Of a stretch of DNA of 64,000 bases, positions 35,107 to 44,284 are shown in pieces. Source of the stretch: Pseudorhodoplanes sp049324435 (GTDB lineage Bacteria > Pseudomonadota > Alphaproteobacteria > Rhizobiales > Xanthobacteraceae); NCBI GenBank assembly GCA_049324435.1, contig JBMOOQ010000023.1, positions 9,254 through 73,253 on the forward strand. The letters are read 5' to 3'. Every line of letters starts with the position of its first letter. The stretch's first letter is position 1. The position numbers and the translations under genes are program-made. The notes beneath the pieces are model-generated. The model worked only from the letters and a program-made list of their open reading frames with translations, searched no databases and was not told the origin of the DNA.

Positions 35107-38067
35107 CTACCCGAGCGCCTCGTCGAGGAACTGCTTGAGCTGGGCCAAGTGCTTCGACATCAACCCGGTCGAGGTCGCCGCCGACGCCGGGCGTCCGGCA
35201 TAGCGCGGACGCTTGTGCTTGGCCTGAATCTGGTTCAGCACCCACTCGATGTAGGTATCGACGAAGAACCACGCGCCCATATTGCGCGGCTCCTCCTGAC
35301 ACCAGACGATCTCGGCCTGCTTGAATCGCGACAGGTCCTGCGCCAGCGCCTTGGTTGGGAACGGGTAGAGCTGTTCGATGCGCAGCAGATAGATGTCGTC
35401 GATGCCGCGTTTCTCGCGCTCCTCATAAAGGTCGTAATAGACCTTGCCACAGCACAGAATGACGCGGCGGATCTTGTCGTCGGCGACCAGCTTGATCTTC
35501 TCGTTTTTCAGAACCTCGGCGTCGTCCCACAGAATGCGGTGGAACGTCGTCGTGGGGCCGAGTTCGTCGAGCCGCGACACCGCGCGCTTGTGGCGCAGCA
35601 GCGACTTCGGCGTCATCAGGATCAAGGGCTTCCTGATCTCGCGCCTCAGCTGGCGGCGGAGAATGTGGAAGTAGTTCGCAGGCGTCGTGCAGTTCGCGAC
35701 CTGCATATTGTCTTCGGCGCACATCTGCAGATAGCGTTCGAGCCGGGCTGACGAATGTTCCGGCCCCTGGCCTTCGTAGCCGTGCGGCAGCAGACATACC
35801 AGACCGGACATGCGCAGCCACTTGCGCTCGGCCGAGGAAATGAACTGATCGAACACCACCTGGGCGCCATTGGCAAAATCGCCGAATTGGGCTTCCCAGA
35901 GAACGAGCGCATTCGGCTCCGCAGTCGAATAGCCGTATTCGTAGCCGAGCACGGCCTCCTCGGAGAGCATCGAGTTCAGCACTTCGTAGCGCGCGGCCTG
36001 ATCGTCGCTCAGGTGATTGAACGGAGTGTAACGCGCTTCGGTACGCTGATCGAACAGCACCGAATGACGCTGGGAGAAGGTGCCGCGCTCGCAATCCTGG
36101 CCCGACAGCCGCACCGGATGGCCTTCGAGCAGGAGCGAGCAAAATGCGAGCGCCTCGGCGGTCGCCCAGTCGATACCCTCTCCGCTTTCGATCGCCTTGC
36201 GCCGGTTTTCGAGAAAGCGCGCAATGGTACGGTGGACCTGAAAGTCCTCCGGCACCTTCGTGATCTTGTCGCCGATCTCTTTCAGCGTGTTGAGATCGAC
36301 GCCGGTATTGCCGCGCCGCGGATCGTCGATTTCGGTGCCGGCCTTGATGATCGACCAGCGGCCGTCGAGCCAGTCCGCCTTGTTTGGCTTGTAGGCCTGG
36401 CCCGCCTCGAACTCGGCTTCGAGGCGATGGCGCCAGTCCGCGCGCATCTTGTCGACTTCGCCCTCGGTGACGACACCTTCTCCGATCAGCTTCTTGCTGT
36501 AAATGTCGAGCGTCGATGGATGCTGACGGATCTTCTGATACATCAGCGGCTGCGTGAAAGCCGGCTCGTCACCCTCGTTGTGGCCGAATCTTCGATAGCA
36601 GAACATGTCGATCACGACCGGCTTGGCGAAACGCTGCCGGTATTCGGTCGCAACCTTGGCCGCGAACACCACCGCTTCCGGATCGTCGCCATTCACGTGG
36701 AAAATCAGCGCCTCGATCATCTTCGCCACATCCGATGGATAGGGCGACGACCGCGAATAGCGCGGATAGGTGGTGAAGCCGATCTGGTTGTTCACGATGA
36801 AATGCAACGAGCCACCGGTCCGGTAGCCCTTCAGCTCGGACAGGCCGAAGCACTCCGCCACGACGCCCTGGCCGGCGAATGCCGCGTCGCCGTGAATCAG
36901 GAGCGGCATCGCCATAGTGCGATTGTCGGGCGTAGCGCCGAGCTGATCCTGCTTGGCGCGCACCTTGCCGAGCACCACCGGATCGACGATTTCGAGATGG
37001 GAAGGGTTCGGCGTCAGCGACAGATGCACCTTGTTGCCGTCGAATTCGCGATCGCTCGACGCGCCAAGGTGATACTTCACGTCGCCGGAACCTTCGACTT
37101 CATCAGGCGTCGCGGAGCCGCCCTTGAATTCATGGAACAGCACGCGATGCGGCTTGCCCATGACCTGGGTCAGCACGTTCAGCCGGCCGCGATGCGCCAT
37201 GCCGAACACGATCTCCTTCACGCCAAGCTGGCCGCCACGCTTGATGATCTGTTCGAGTGCCGGGATCAGCGACTCGCCGCCATCGAGCCCGAAGCGCTTG
37301 GTGCCGGTGAACTTGACGTCGAGAAATTTCTCGAAGCCTTCGGCCTCCACAAGCTTGTTCAGGATCGCGCGCTTGCCCTCGCGGGTGAAGGTGATTTCCT
37401 TGTCCTTGCCTTCGATGCGCTCCTGGATCCACGCCTTCTGCTGCGGATCGGAGATGTGCATGAACTCGACGCCGAGCGTCTGGCAATAGGTCCGGCGCAG
37501 GATCGCGAGAATCTCGCGCATGGTGCCGAATTCGAGCCCGAGCACCTTGTCGAGATAGATCTTGCGGTCCATGTCGGCTTCGGTGAAGCCGTAGGTGCGC
37601 GGATCGAGTTCTTCCTCGTTCTTTTCCGGCTCGAGTTCGAGCGGGTCGAGCTTGGCGTGGAAATGACCGCGGATCCGGTACGCGCGGATCAGCATCAGCG
37701 CATGCAGCGAGTCGCGCGTCGCCTGCAGCACATCGGCGGAGGTCAGCTCGACGCCCGACTTCTGCGCCTTGCCCTTGATCTTGTCGGAGATGGCCTTCTC
37801 GGCCTCGGCCCAGTTGCCGTCGAGCGCCGCGACCAGTTCGCCGTTCGAGAGCTGCGGCCAGCCGGGCTTCTTCCACGACGCGCCTTTGGCGCTCTTGATA
37901 ACGTTTGCGGGATCGTCCTTCAGGCTCTGGAAAAATGACTGCCACTGCGCATCGACCGAGTTCGGATCGGCCTCGTAGCGGGCATAGAGGTCTTCGATAT
38001 AGGCGGCGTTGCTGCCGTAGAGGAAAGAGGTAAGGGCGAAGGCTGCGTTCGCGTCCTGGCGAGACAT
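35107..38067 (-). CDS. sucA: 2-oxoglutarate dehydrogenase E1 component
   Basis: Thiamine-diphosphate enzyme that decarboxylates 2-oxoglutarate and hands the succinyl group to SucB. 986 residues. N-terminal E2-docking start (MSRQDANAAFALTSFLYGSNAAYIEDLYARYE), then AHRGRLNVL, HGDAAFAGQGVVAECF, NNQIGFTTYPRYSRSSPYPSDVAKM and the later EAQFGDFANGAQVVFDQFISS. It is first in its transcription unit: a terminator closes sucCD upstream and a gene-free leader follows. Confidence 0.98.
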   Translation of the reverse strand: MSRQDANAAFALTSFLYGSNAAYIEDLYARYEADPNSVDAQWQSFFQSLKDDPANVIKSAKGASWKKPGWPQLSNGELVAALDGNWAEAEKAISDKIKGKAQKSGVELTSADVLQATRDSLHALMLIRAYRIRGHFHAKLDPLELEPEKNEEELDPRTYGFTEADMDRKIYLDKVLGLEFGTMREILAILRRTYCQTLGVEFMHISDPQQKAWIQERIEGKDKEITFTREGKRAILNKLVEAEGFEKFLDVKFTGTKRFGLDGGESLIPALEQIIKRGGQLGVKEIVFGMAHRGRLNVLTQVMGKPHRVLFHEFKGGSATPDEVEGSGDVKYHLGASSDREFDGNKVHLSLTPNPSHLEIVDPVVLGKVRAKQDQLGATPDNRTMAMPLLIHGDAAFAGQGVVAECFGLSELKGYRTGGSLHFIVNNQIGFTTYPRYSRSSPYPSDVAKMIEALIFHVNGDDPEAVVFAAKVATEYRQRFAKPVVIDMFCYRRFGHNEGDEPAFTQPLMYQKIRQHPSTLDIYSKKLIGEGVVTEGEVDKMRADWRHRLEAEFEAGQAYKPNKADWLDGRWSIIKAGTEIDDPRRGNTGVDLNTLKEIGDKITKVPEDFQVHRTIARFLENRRKAIESGEGIDWATAEALAFCSLLLEGHPVRLSGQDCERGTFSQRHSVLFDQRTEARYTPFNHLSDDQAARYEVLNSMLSEEAVLGYEYGYSTAEPNALVLWEAQFGDFANGAQVVFDQFISSAERKWLRMSGLVCLLPHGYEGQGPEHSSARLERYLQMCAEDNMQVANCTTPANYFHILRRQLRREIRKPLILMTPKSLLRHKRAVSRLDELGPTTTFHRILWDDAEVLKNEKIKLVADDKIRRVILCCGKVYYDLYEEREKRGIDDIYLLRIEQLYPFPTKALAQDLSRFKQAEIVWCQEEPRNMGAWFFVDTYIEWVLNQIQAKHKRPRYAGRPASAATSTGLMSKHLAQLKQFLDEALG

Positions 38068-38383
38068 GCGGGCCGTCCTGAGGGTGAGTCCTGGCGTGTG
38101 GTTCCGTGATCCGGCGTTGGATCGATGGCGTTTAAGGATGAAGAACCGCCGGAGGCGGCCATTTCGGGTCGATTCGGCTGAAAATGCGCCCCGGCGGCGA
38201 CCCTTTTACAGATAGTGGGCGGTCAGAGCCACGATAAGATGACATTGAAATGAATCTTAATTCATTTTTTGTTCATCGATCCTGTTCATCCCAAATGATT
38301 GAAATCAAAAGAAAAAGACCCGCGCCGGGAGACGCGGGCCGCATTTCAGAGCCAAACTGGCGATCAGCTTTTCGCGAGCGGCG
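38068..38383. other. spacer between sucD and sucA with candidate sucA promoter/operator
   Basis: 316 bases without a gene, AT-rich in the middle. It holds a palindrome AATGAAT-CTTA-ATTCATT (38249-38266), a possible regulator site for the minus-strand sucA gene, and the sucCD terminator at 38305-38340. No consensus -35/-10 pair could be fixed by eye. Confidence 0.5.
38305..38340 (-). terminator. intrinsic terminator after sucD
   Basis: On the minus strand: CCCGCG/CGCGGG stem (38333-38338 with 38319-38324) with an 8-base loop, then TTTTTCTTTT. It separates the mdh-sucC-sucD unit from sucA. Confidence 0.8.
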
Positions 38384-39268
38384 TTAACCCTTCAACACCT
38401 CGACCAGCGTCTTACCGACGCGCGCCGGCGACGGCGACACCTTGATGCCCGCCTCTTCCATCGCCGCGATCTTCGATTCCGCATCGCCCTTGCCGCCCGA
38501 GATGATCGCACCGGCATGGCCCATGCGGCGGCCGGGAGGCGCCGTGCGGCCGGCGATGAAGCCGACCATCGGCTTCTTGCGGCCCCGGCGCGCCTCGTCC
38601 TTCAGGAACTGCGCAGCGTCCTCTTCGGCCGAGCCGCCGATCTCGCCGATCATGATGATCGCTTCGGTCTTCGGATCGGCCAGGAACATCTCCAGCACCT
38701 CGATGAATTCGGTGCCCTTCACCGGGTCGCCGCCGATGCCGACCGCCGTGGTCTGGCCGAGGCCTTCGCGCGAGGTCTGGAACACCGCCTCGTAGGTCAG
38801 CGTGCCGGAACGCGACACGATGCCGACCTTGCCCGGCTTGAAGATGTTGCCCGGCATGATGCCGATCTTGCATTCGCCCGCGGTCATCACCCCCGGGCAA
38901 TTCGGGCCGATCAGGCGCGACTTCGATCCGCAGAGCGAGCGCTTCACCTTGACCATGTCCAGAACCGGAATGCCTTCGGTGATGCAGACGATCAGCGGGA
39001 TTTCCGCATCGATCGCCTCGCAGATCGCGTCGGCCGCGCCGGCCGGGGGCACGTAGATCACGCTTGCATCCGCTCCGGTCTTTTCGCGGGCTTCACGCAC
39101 GGTGTCGAACACCGGAAGATTGAGATGCGTGGTGCCGCCTTTGCCGGGCGACGTGCCGCCGACCATCTTGGTGCCGTAGGCGATCGCCTGTTCGGAATGG
39201 AAGGTGCCGTTCTTGCCGGTGAAGCCCTGGCAGATGACCTTGGTGTTCTTGTCGATCAGAATGGACAT
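38384..39268 (-). CDS. sucD: succinyl-CoA synthetase subunit alpha
   Basis: Makes succinate and ATP/GTP from succinyl-CoA together with SucC. 294 residues. CoA-binding Rossmann start (MSILIDKNTKVICQGFTGKNGTFHSEQAI), GGTSPGKGG, GPNCPGVM, GDPVKGTEF and the phosphorylated His in GHAGAIISGG. AAAGG precedes the ATG. An unknown membrane-protein gene lies between it and sucC, which is unusual because the two are normally adjacent or overlapping. Confidence 0.98.
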   Translation of the reverse strand: MSILIDKNTKVICQGFTGKNGTFHSEQAIAYGTKMVGGTSPGKGGTTHLNLPVFDTVREAREKTGADASVIYVPPAGAADAICEAIDAEIPLIVCITEGIPVLDMVKVKRSLCGSKSRLIGPNCPGVMTAGECKIGIMPGNIFKPGKVGIVSRSGTLTYEAVFQTSREGLGQTTAVGIGGDPVKGTEFIEVLEMFLADPKTEAIIMIGEIGGSAEEDAAQFLKDEARRGRKKPMVGFIAGRTAPPGRRMGHAGAIISGGKGDAESKIAAMEEAGIKVSPSPARVGKTLVEVLKG

Positions 39269-39325
39269 CAGTACCGGCCTTTCAGTGACGCGGAAGTGAG
39301 ACAGGGATTGAAGCGCATGCCGATA

Positions 39326-39682
39326 TCACATCGGTGCGCGGACGATGGGAAGCCAGATGCTGGATGACAGCACTCCGGCGGTGAGCAGCGCTCCGGCCAC
39401 GGCGGCCAGCAGCGCCTGATACTGACGTGATTGCAGCGCACAGCGCGTGGTGGCGATGGCAAGCACATCCTGTGCAGCGGCAAGATGCCGGCTGACGATA
39501 TCGCGCAAAAGCGGATTTGCGATCTTCCATACCCGCGGCGGCACGTCGGCATTGCGCTGCCGCGCGAATTGCGCCTTCAGAACGCAATCGAACTGATATG
39601 TCGCGACGCGATACAGAAGATACATGCATACGCCAGTCACCATGGCGACAACGCCAACAGTCCCAAGTGTAACAGCAATCAT
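39326..39682 (-). CDS. small membrane protein of unknown function between sucC and sucD
   Basis: 118 residues; not recognised. It has an N-terminal membrane helix (about 2-24), a basic central part with Cys33 and Cys81, and a C-terminal membrane helix (about 88-112), so both ends probably face the same side. GAGGGAG lies 8 bases before the ATG, a strong start. It lies on the same strand in the sucC-sucD interval, 63 bases after sucC and 57 before sucD, so it must be co-transcribed unless sucD has its own promoter. Function unknown. Confidence 0.75.
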   Translation of the reverse strand: MIAVTLGTVGVVAMVTGVCMYLLYRVATYQFDCVLKAQFARQRNADVPPRVWKIANPLLRDIVSRHLAAAQDVLAIATTRCALQSRQYQALLAAVAGALLTAGVLSSSIWLPIVRAPM

Positions 39683-39745
39683 CGGACGCTCCCTCGACTG
39701 CCACTGACATCGGACTCTTTTCCCCGCGTCGCCTTCGCGGAATTG

Positions 39746-40948
39746 TTATGCGGCAGCCTTCTTGACGGCGGCGACAATCTTCTGCGCGGCGTCGTCAAGA
39801 TCGTCCGCCGGCAGCACGTTCAGTCCGGATTCCTTGATGATCTTCTTGCCGAGATCGACATTGGTGCCTTCAAGACGCACCACCAGCGGCACCTTGAGCC
39901 CGACCTCCTTGACCGCGGCGACCACACCCTCGGCGATCACATCGCATTTCATGATGCCGCCGAAGATATTGATCAGAATGCCCTTTACCTTCGGATCGGA
40001 GGTGATGATCTTGAACGCGGCCGTCACCTTTTCCTTCGAGGCGCCGCCGCCGACATCGAGGAAGTTCGCAGGCTCGGCACCATAGAGCTTGATGATGTCC
40101 ATGGTTGCCATAGCCAGACCCGCGCCATTGACCATGCAGCCGATCGAGCCGTCGAGCGCGATATAGTTGAGGTCGTATTTCGACGCCTCGATTTCCTTCT
40201 CGTCCTCTTCGGTTTCGTCCCGCAACTCGGCGATGTCGGGATGCTTGAACAGCGCGTTGGAATCGAACGACACCTTGGCGTCGAGCACCCTCAATTCGCC
40301 CTGCTTGGTGACGATCAGCGGATTGATTTCGAGCATCGCCATGTCCTTGGCGACAAAGGCGGTGTAAAGCTGTTCGAGCAGCTTTGCAGCCTGCTTGGCG
40401 AGATCGCCGGTCAGATTCAGCACTTTCGCGACCGTGCGGCCGTGATGCGGCATGATGCCGGTGGCCGGATCGACGGAGAAGGTCACGATCTTCTCCGGCG
40501 TCTTGTGCGCCACCTCCTCGATATCCATTCCGCCTTCGGTCGAGACCACGAACGAAATACGCGAGGTAACCCGATCGACCAGCGCCGAAAGATAGAATTC
40601 CTTGGCGATGTCGGAGCCTTCCTCGATATAGAGCCGGTTGACCTGCTTGCCCGCGGCACCGGTCTGGATCGTGACCAGGGTCGCACCGAGCATCTGCTTG
40701 GCGAATTCCGCAACCTCGGCGATCGACTTCGCCAAGCGCACGCCGCCTTTGTCGCCGGCGGACGCCTCCTTGAACTTCCCTTTGCCGCGGCCGCCAGCAT
40801 GGATCTGGCTTTTGACGACCCAGAGCGGACCGCCGAGTTGCTGGGCCGCCGCTTCGGCTTCCTCATGCTTGAAAATCGGGACGCCCTTCGACACCGGCAC
40901 ACCGAAAGTCTTGAGCAGCGCCTTGGCCTGATACTCGTGAATATTCAT
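39746..40948 (-). CDS. sucC: succinyl-CoA synthetase subunit beta
   Basis: ATP-grasp subunit that binds nucleotide and succinate, 400 residues. It begins MNIHEYQAKALLKTFGVPVSKGV and contains KSQIHAGGRGKGK, EINPLIVT, DGSIGCMVNGAGLAMATMD, FLDVGGGASKEKV and NIFGGIMKCDVIAEG. GGGA lies before the ATG. It follows mdh on the minus strand across a spacer that holds a palindromic repeat (40980-41056). Confidence 0.98.
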   Translation of the reverse strand: MNIHEYQAKALLKTFGVPVSKGVPIFKHEEAEAAAQQLGGPLWVVKSQIHAGGRGKGKFKEASAGDKGGVRLAKSIAEVAEFAKQMLGATLVTIQTGAAGKQVNRLYIEEGSDIAKEFYLSALVDRVTSRISFVVSTEGGMDIEEVAHKTPEKIVTFSVDPATGIMPHHGRTVAKVLNLTGDLAKQAAKLLEQLYTAFVAKDMAMLEINPLIVTKQGELRVLDAKVSFDSNALFKHPDIAELRDETEEDEKEIEASKYDLNYIALDGSIGCMVNGAGLAMATMDIIKLYGAEPANFLDVGGGASKEKVTAAFKIITSDPKVKGILINIFGGIMKCDVIAEGVVAAVKEVGLKVPLVVRLEGTNVDLGKKIIKESGLNVLPADDLDDAAQKIVAAVKKAAA

Positions 40949-40979
40949 CGACGTCCCGATCCTCTGTTCGCCATGACGG

Positions 40980-41056
40980 CGTCATTGCGAGCGGCGAGGC
41001 AATCCAGCTTTTCGTTAGAGCGGATTGCTTCGCCGCAAACGTTCCCCGCAATGACG
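40980..41056. repeat. palindromic intergenic repeat between mdh and sucC, family B
   Basis: 77 bases bounded by CGTCATTGCG (40980-40989) and CGCAATGACG (41047-41056), with an inner GCGGCGA-GCAATCC / GGATTGC-CGCCGC pairing. This type (CATTGCGAG ... CGCAATGACG) is a familiar dispersed element in Bradyrhizobium-like genomes. Confidence 0.85.
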
Positions 41057-41083
41057 AGTCAACCTCTACGCATCTTGCTTCGT

Positions 41084-42049
41084 CTACTTCTTCAAATCCG
41101 GCGCAATGTTCTTGCACGCATCGACCAGCTGCTGGACGGCCAGCGCCGACTTGTCGAACATTTCACGCTCGGACGATGACAGATCGATTTCGACCACGCG
41201 CTCGACGCCCTTGGCGCCGATCACGACCGGCACTCCGACATACATGTCCTTGACGCCGTACTCGCCGTTCAGCCAGGCGGCACAGGGCAGCACGCGCTTC
41301 TTGTCCTTGAGATAGCTTTCCGCCATCGCAATCGCGGACGACGCCGGCGCATAGAAGGCCGAGCCGGTCTTGAGCAGATTGACGATCTCCGCGCCGCCGT
41401 TACGGGTGCGGATCACAATCTCATCGAGCCGCTTTTCGGTGGTCCAGCCCATCTTGACGAGATCGGGCAGCGGAATGCCGGCGACGGTGGAATAGCGCAC
41501 CAGCGGCACCATGGTGTCACCATGGCCGCCGAGCACGAAGGCGGTCACGTCTTCCACAGACACGTTGAATTCGTCGGCCAGGAAGTAGCGGAAGCGCGCC
41601 GAGTCGAGCACGCCCGCCATGCCGACCACCATATTCTTGGGCAGGCCCGAATATTTCTGCAGCGCCCAGACCATGGCATCGAGCGGATTGGTGATGCAGA
41701 CCACGAACGCATTCGGCGCGTATTTCTTGATGCCCGAGCCGACCTGCTCCATGACCTTGAGATTGATTCCGAGGAGATCGTCGCGGCTCATGCCGGGCTT
41801 GCGCGGCACGCCGGCGGTCACGATGCAGACCGAGGCGCCCTCGATGGCCTCGTAGGTATTGGTGCCGGACAGCCTGACGTCGAAGCCGTCGACCGGCGAG
41901 GACTGCGCGATATCGAGCGATTTGCCCTGCGGAATGCCCTCCGCGATGTCAAACATCACTACGTCGCCGAGCTCACGCAATCCGATGAGGTGGGCGAGCG
42001 TTCCGCCGATCTGGCCAGAGCCGATCAATGCAATCTTGGGACGCGCCAT
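41084..42049 (-). CDS. mdh: malate dehydrogenase
   Basis: NAD-dependent, LDH-like malate dehydrogenase of the TCA cycle, 321 residues. N-terminal GSGQIGGTLAHL, coenzyme Asp region VMFDIAEGIPQGK, active-site loop VPRKPGMSRDDLLGIN and the catalytic His in GGHGDTMVPLVR. It heads mdh-sucC-(membrane protein)-sucD. No Shine-Dalgarno is visible before the ATG (the sequence is pyrimidine-rich ATCTCCCC), and a palindromic element lies in its upstream region. Confidence 0.98.
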   Translation of the reverse strand: MARPKIALIGSGQIGGTLAHLIGLRELGDVVMFDIAEGIPQGKSLDIAQSSPVDGFDVRLSGTNTYEAIEGASVCIVTAGVPRKPGMSRDDLLGINLKVMEQVGSGIKKYAPNAFVVCITNPLDAMVWALQKYSGLPKNMVVGMAGVLDSARFRYFLADEFNVSVEDVTAFVLGGHGDTMVPLVRYSTVAGIPLPDLVKMGWTTEKRLDEIVIRTRNGGAEIVNLLKTGSAFYAPASSAIAMAESYLKDKKRVLPCAAWLNGEYGVKDMYVGVPVVIGAKGVERVVEIDLSSSEREMFDKSALAVQQLVDACKNIAPDLKK

Positions 42050-42352
42050 GGGGAGATGAACCTTTATGCCTGTGCGAGTGGAGCCTCATGTCGCCCGAAA
42101 ACCGCTGCGCACTTTTCGGCATGACGCTCATGGAGAAGCCGCGGAAGCGCGGCCGCGCGGTGGTTAACGTGTCCTGCCATCGGCGACAAGGTTGCGAAAG
42201 GCGAACAGTGCATGGTTCAATCTCACTGCTGATATACATTATTCCAACGAGTTCCGTCGTTGCCAAGAGGCAAGACGAGAAAGCTTACAAAATTCGACAT
42301 TGCGGCGCACCATCCGATGCTGCGGAAGCGAAATGGAGCGGCCGGCGGGCTG
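42050..42352. other. spacer upstream of mdh with palindromic element (family H)
   Basis: 303 bases without a credible gene. At 42083-42127 CATGTCGCCCGAAAA and TTTTCGGCATGACG flank CCGCTGCGCAC, a form of a dispersed rhizobial element. The rest (42200-42300) is less GC-rich and may hold the mdh promoter, but no clear hexamers were identified. Confidence 0.5.
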
Positions 42353-42823
42353 TCAGCCGATCCGGCGGCGCATAAACACCGTGCCGCCGACCGGACTGTC
42401 GTAATAGGGCGGCATCTCTTCAAAGCCTGACCTTCGGTACAACGACTGCGCCGCATGCATGTCCGGCAAGGTATCTAGCCGCATCTCGCGATAGCCGGCC
42501 CGTTTCGCCTCCCGCAGGATCTCTTCCACCAATCGTGCGCCAAGCCCGCTGCCGCGCGCCGAAGGCGACACGTAAAGCCGCTTCATCTCGCAACAGCCCG
42601 CGGGCTCGATCGGGCGCAACGCGACGCAGCCAGAAGGCTTGCCTGCGGCGTCGCGCGCCAGCAGCAATGCGCCGCGCGGCGGCGCATATTTGCCGGGCAG
42701 GCTCGCAACTTCGCTTTCGAAATCCTGATAAGCCAGATCGACGCTGAGCGAGGCGGCATAGTCGCGGAACAGACGGGCGACGTCGGCAAGATCGCTGACG
42801 GTGGCGCGCTCGATGGTGAACAT
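42353..42823 (-). CDS. GNAT family N-acetyltransferase
   Basis: 156 residues from the ATG at 42823 (MFTIERATVSDLADVARLF), which follows a GGAGG-containing leader. The acetyl-CoA-binding motif A is RLYVSPSARGSGLGARLVEEIL (Q/RxxGxG/A), and AAQSLYRRSGFEEMPPYY is the usual C-terminal GNAT element. The substrate is unknown. It starts about 20 bases after the zapE stop, so it is probably co-transcribed with zapE. Confidence 0.9.
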   Translation of the reverse strand: MFTIERATVSDLADVARLFRDYAASLSVDLAYQDFESEVASLPGKYAPPRGALLLARDAAGKPSGCVALRPIEPAGCCEMKRLYVSPSARGSGLGARLVEEILREAKRAGYREMRLDTLPDMHAAQSLYRRSGFEEMPPYYDSPVGGTVFMRRRIG

Positions 42824-42842
42824 CCGCTCACGCCTCCCCGCG

Positions 42843-44018
42843 CTATGTATCGATGATACGTCCGCCCCTGACCGCGTCGGCGTCGTGTCGCGGACCATGC
42901 GGTAATGCGAGATAGCTCTGCGATCCCATCTCAATCAGACGCGAGACCGTGCGCTGGAATTCGAACAGCTCCAGCCCCTGATCGGCGATATAGAGTTCGT
43001 GCGGTTGCGCTTCCGCGGACGCAATCAGCTTCACCGCATTGTCGTACAGCGTATCGATCAGAAGGATAAAGCGCTTGGCCTCGTTGCGCTGGGCAAAGCG
43101 CATCACCGGAATGCGGTCGATGACCAGCGTGTGATATTCGCGCGCCAGCCGCAGAAAGTCCGCCGAACCGCGCGGCGCCACGCACAGATCGGGGAACGAA
43201 AAGCGCGCCGCACCCAGTGCGGCGCATGGCACATGCAGTGTATGGCCCTTGACGACGAAGTCGTGCGGCATGCCCTGCTGGCCGAGCGTGATGCGCGCCC
43301 AGGCTTCGTCTAATGCGCGGTCTGCCTCGGAATCCGCCGGAACGTACCAGACGCGGCCTTTCACCAGCTTTTCCAGCCGGAAATCGGTGCGCGCATCGAG
43401 CCGCACCACGTCCATCTTCTCATCCAGCAGCCGGATAAACGGCAGGAACTGGCCGCGGTTGAGCCCGTCCTTGTAAAGATCGTCCGGCGCCACGTTCGAT
43501 GTCGCAACCACCACCATGCCGCGATTGAAGAATTGCGCGAACAGACGGCCGAGAATCATGGCATCGGCGATGTCGGTCACGTGGAATTCGTCGAAGCAGA
43601 GCAGCTCGGTGTCGTCGGCGATCGCGTTGGCAGTCACTGCGATCGCATCCTCGTCGGGCACTTCGCCGGCCTTGGCCTTCTTGCGGAAGTCGTGGACGCG
43701 CTCGTGCACCTCCGCCATGAATTCATGGAAATGCACGCGGCGCTTTTTCGCCACCCGGCTCGAATCGAAGAACAGATCCATCAGCATGGTCTTGCCGCGG
43801 CCGACCTTGCCGTAGATGTAAAGTCCCTTCACCGGAACGGTCTTCTGGCGGCTGCCGAACAGCCAGCCGAGCGACGAGGATTTCGACGCGCGCTTGTGAT
43901 CCGCCAGCCGCTGCTCCAGCACCGCGAGCTTCTCAACCGCGGCAGCCTGTGCCGCATCGGACGTGATCGCGCCTTCCGCGATCAAGGCGGCATATCGGTC
44001 GCTGATGGATGAAATCAT
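42843..44018 (-). CDS. zapE: cell division protein ZapE (AFG1-family ATPase)
   Basis: AAA-type ATPase linked to Z-ring function and respiratory complex quality control in Proteobacteria, 391 residues from the ATG at 44018 (MISSISDRYAALIAEG). Walker A KVGRGKTMLMDLFF, then VHFHEFMAEVHERVHDFR, Walker B LLCFDEFHVTDIADAMIL and VVATSNVAPDDLYKDGLNR. The neighbourhood zapE-mdh is common in Rhizobiales. Confidence 0.95.
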   Translation of the reverse strand: MISSISDRYAALIAEGAITSDAAQAAAVEKLAVLEQRLADHKRASKSSSLGWLFGSRQKTVPVKGLYIYGKVGRGKTMLMDLFFDSSRVAKKRRVHFHEFMAEVHERVHDFRKKAKAGEVPDEDAIAVTANAIADDTELLCFDEFHVTDIADAMILGRLFAQFFNRGMVVVATSNVAPDDLYKDGLNRGQFLPFIRLLDEKMDVVRLDARTDFRLEKLVKGRVWYVPADSEADRALDEAWARITLGQQGMPHDFVVKGHTLHVPCAALGAARFSFPDLCVAPRGSADFLRLAREYHTLVIDRIPVMRFAQRNEAKRFILLIDTLYDNAVKLIASAEAQPHELYIADQGLELFEFQRTVSRLIEMGSQSYLALPHGPRHDADAVRGGRIIDT

Positions 44019-44284
44019 GTGGGTCAGAGCGGGCGAACGAAGAGCCGAGGCATAGCCGCCATCCAGCGCAGCCCGCAAGGCAGGGATCGCGCAGTTAACG
44101 AAGGTTTAAGCGCGCCGGGCGCCGGCTGCATGGCCGCCGCCTGAAATTGCAGCTTGGCTCTGTCTTAAAATTGCTGCATCGCAGCATTATTTGACAATTC
44201 GTCCCGGCGCCAGAGGGCATGCCGGACCTGTCTCTGGGGAGGGACGCCAACGGGGGGCTTCGACGCGATTGCCAGGAGACCCCA

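Noticed and set aside
35755..37938. 727-codon open frame on the plus strand opposite sucA
   Set aside because: Its protein is His/Arg/Ala-rich without any domain and mirrors the codons of sucA; long antisense frames are expected in high-GC DNA.
42028..42375. 115-codon plus-strand frame upstream of mdh
   Set aside because: Begins inside mdh, runs through a palindromic element and has no Shine-Dalgarno.
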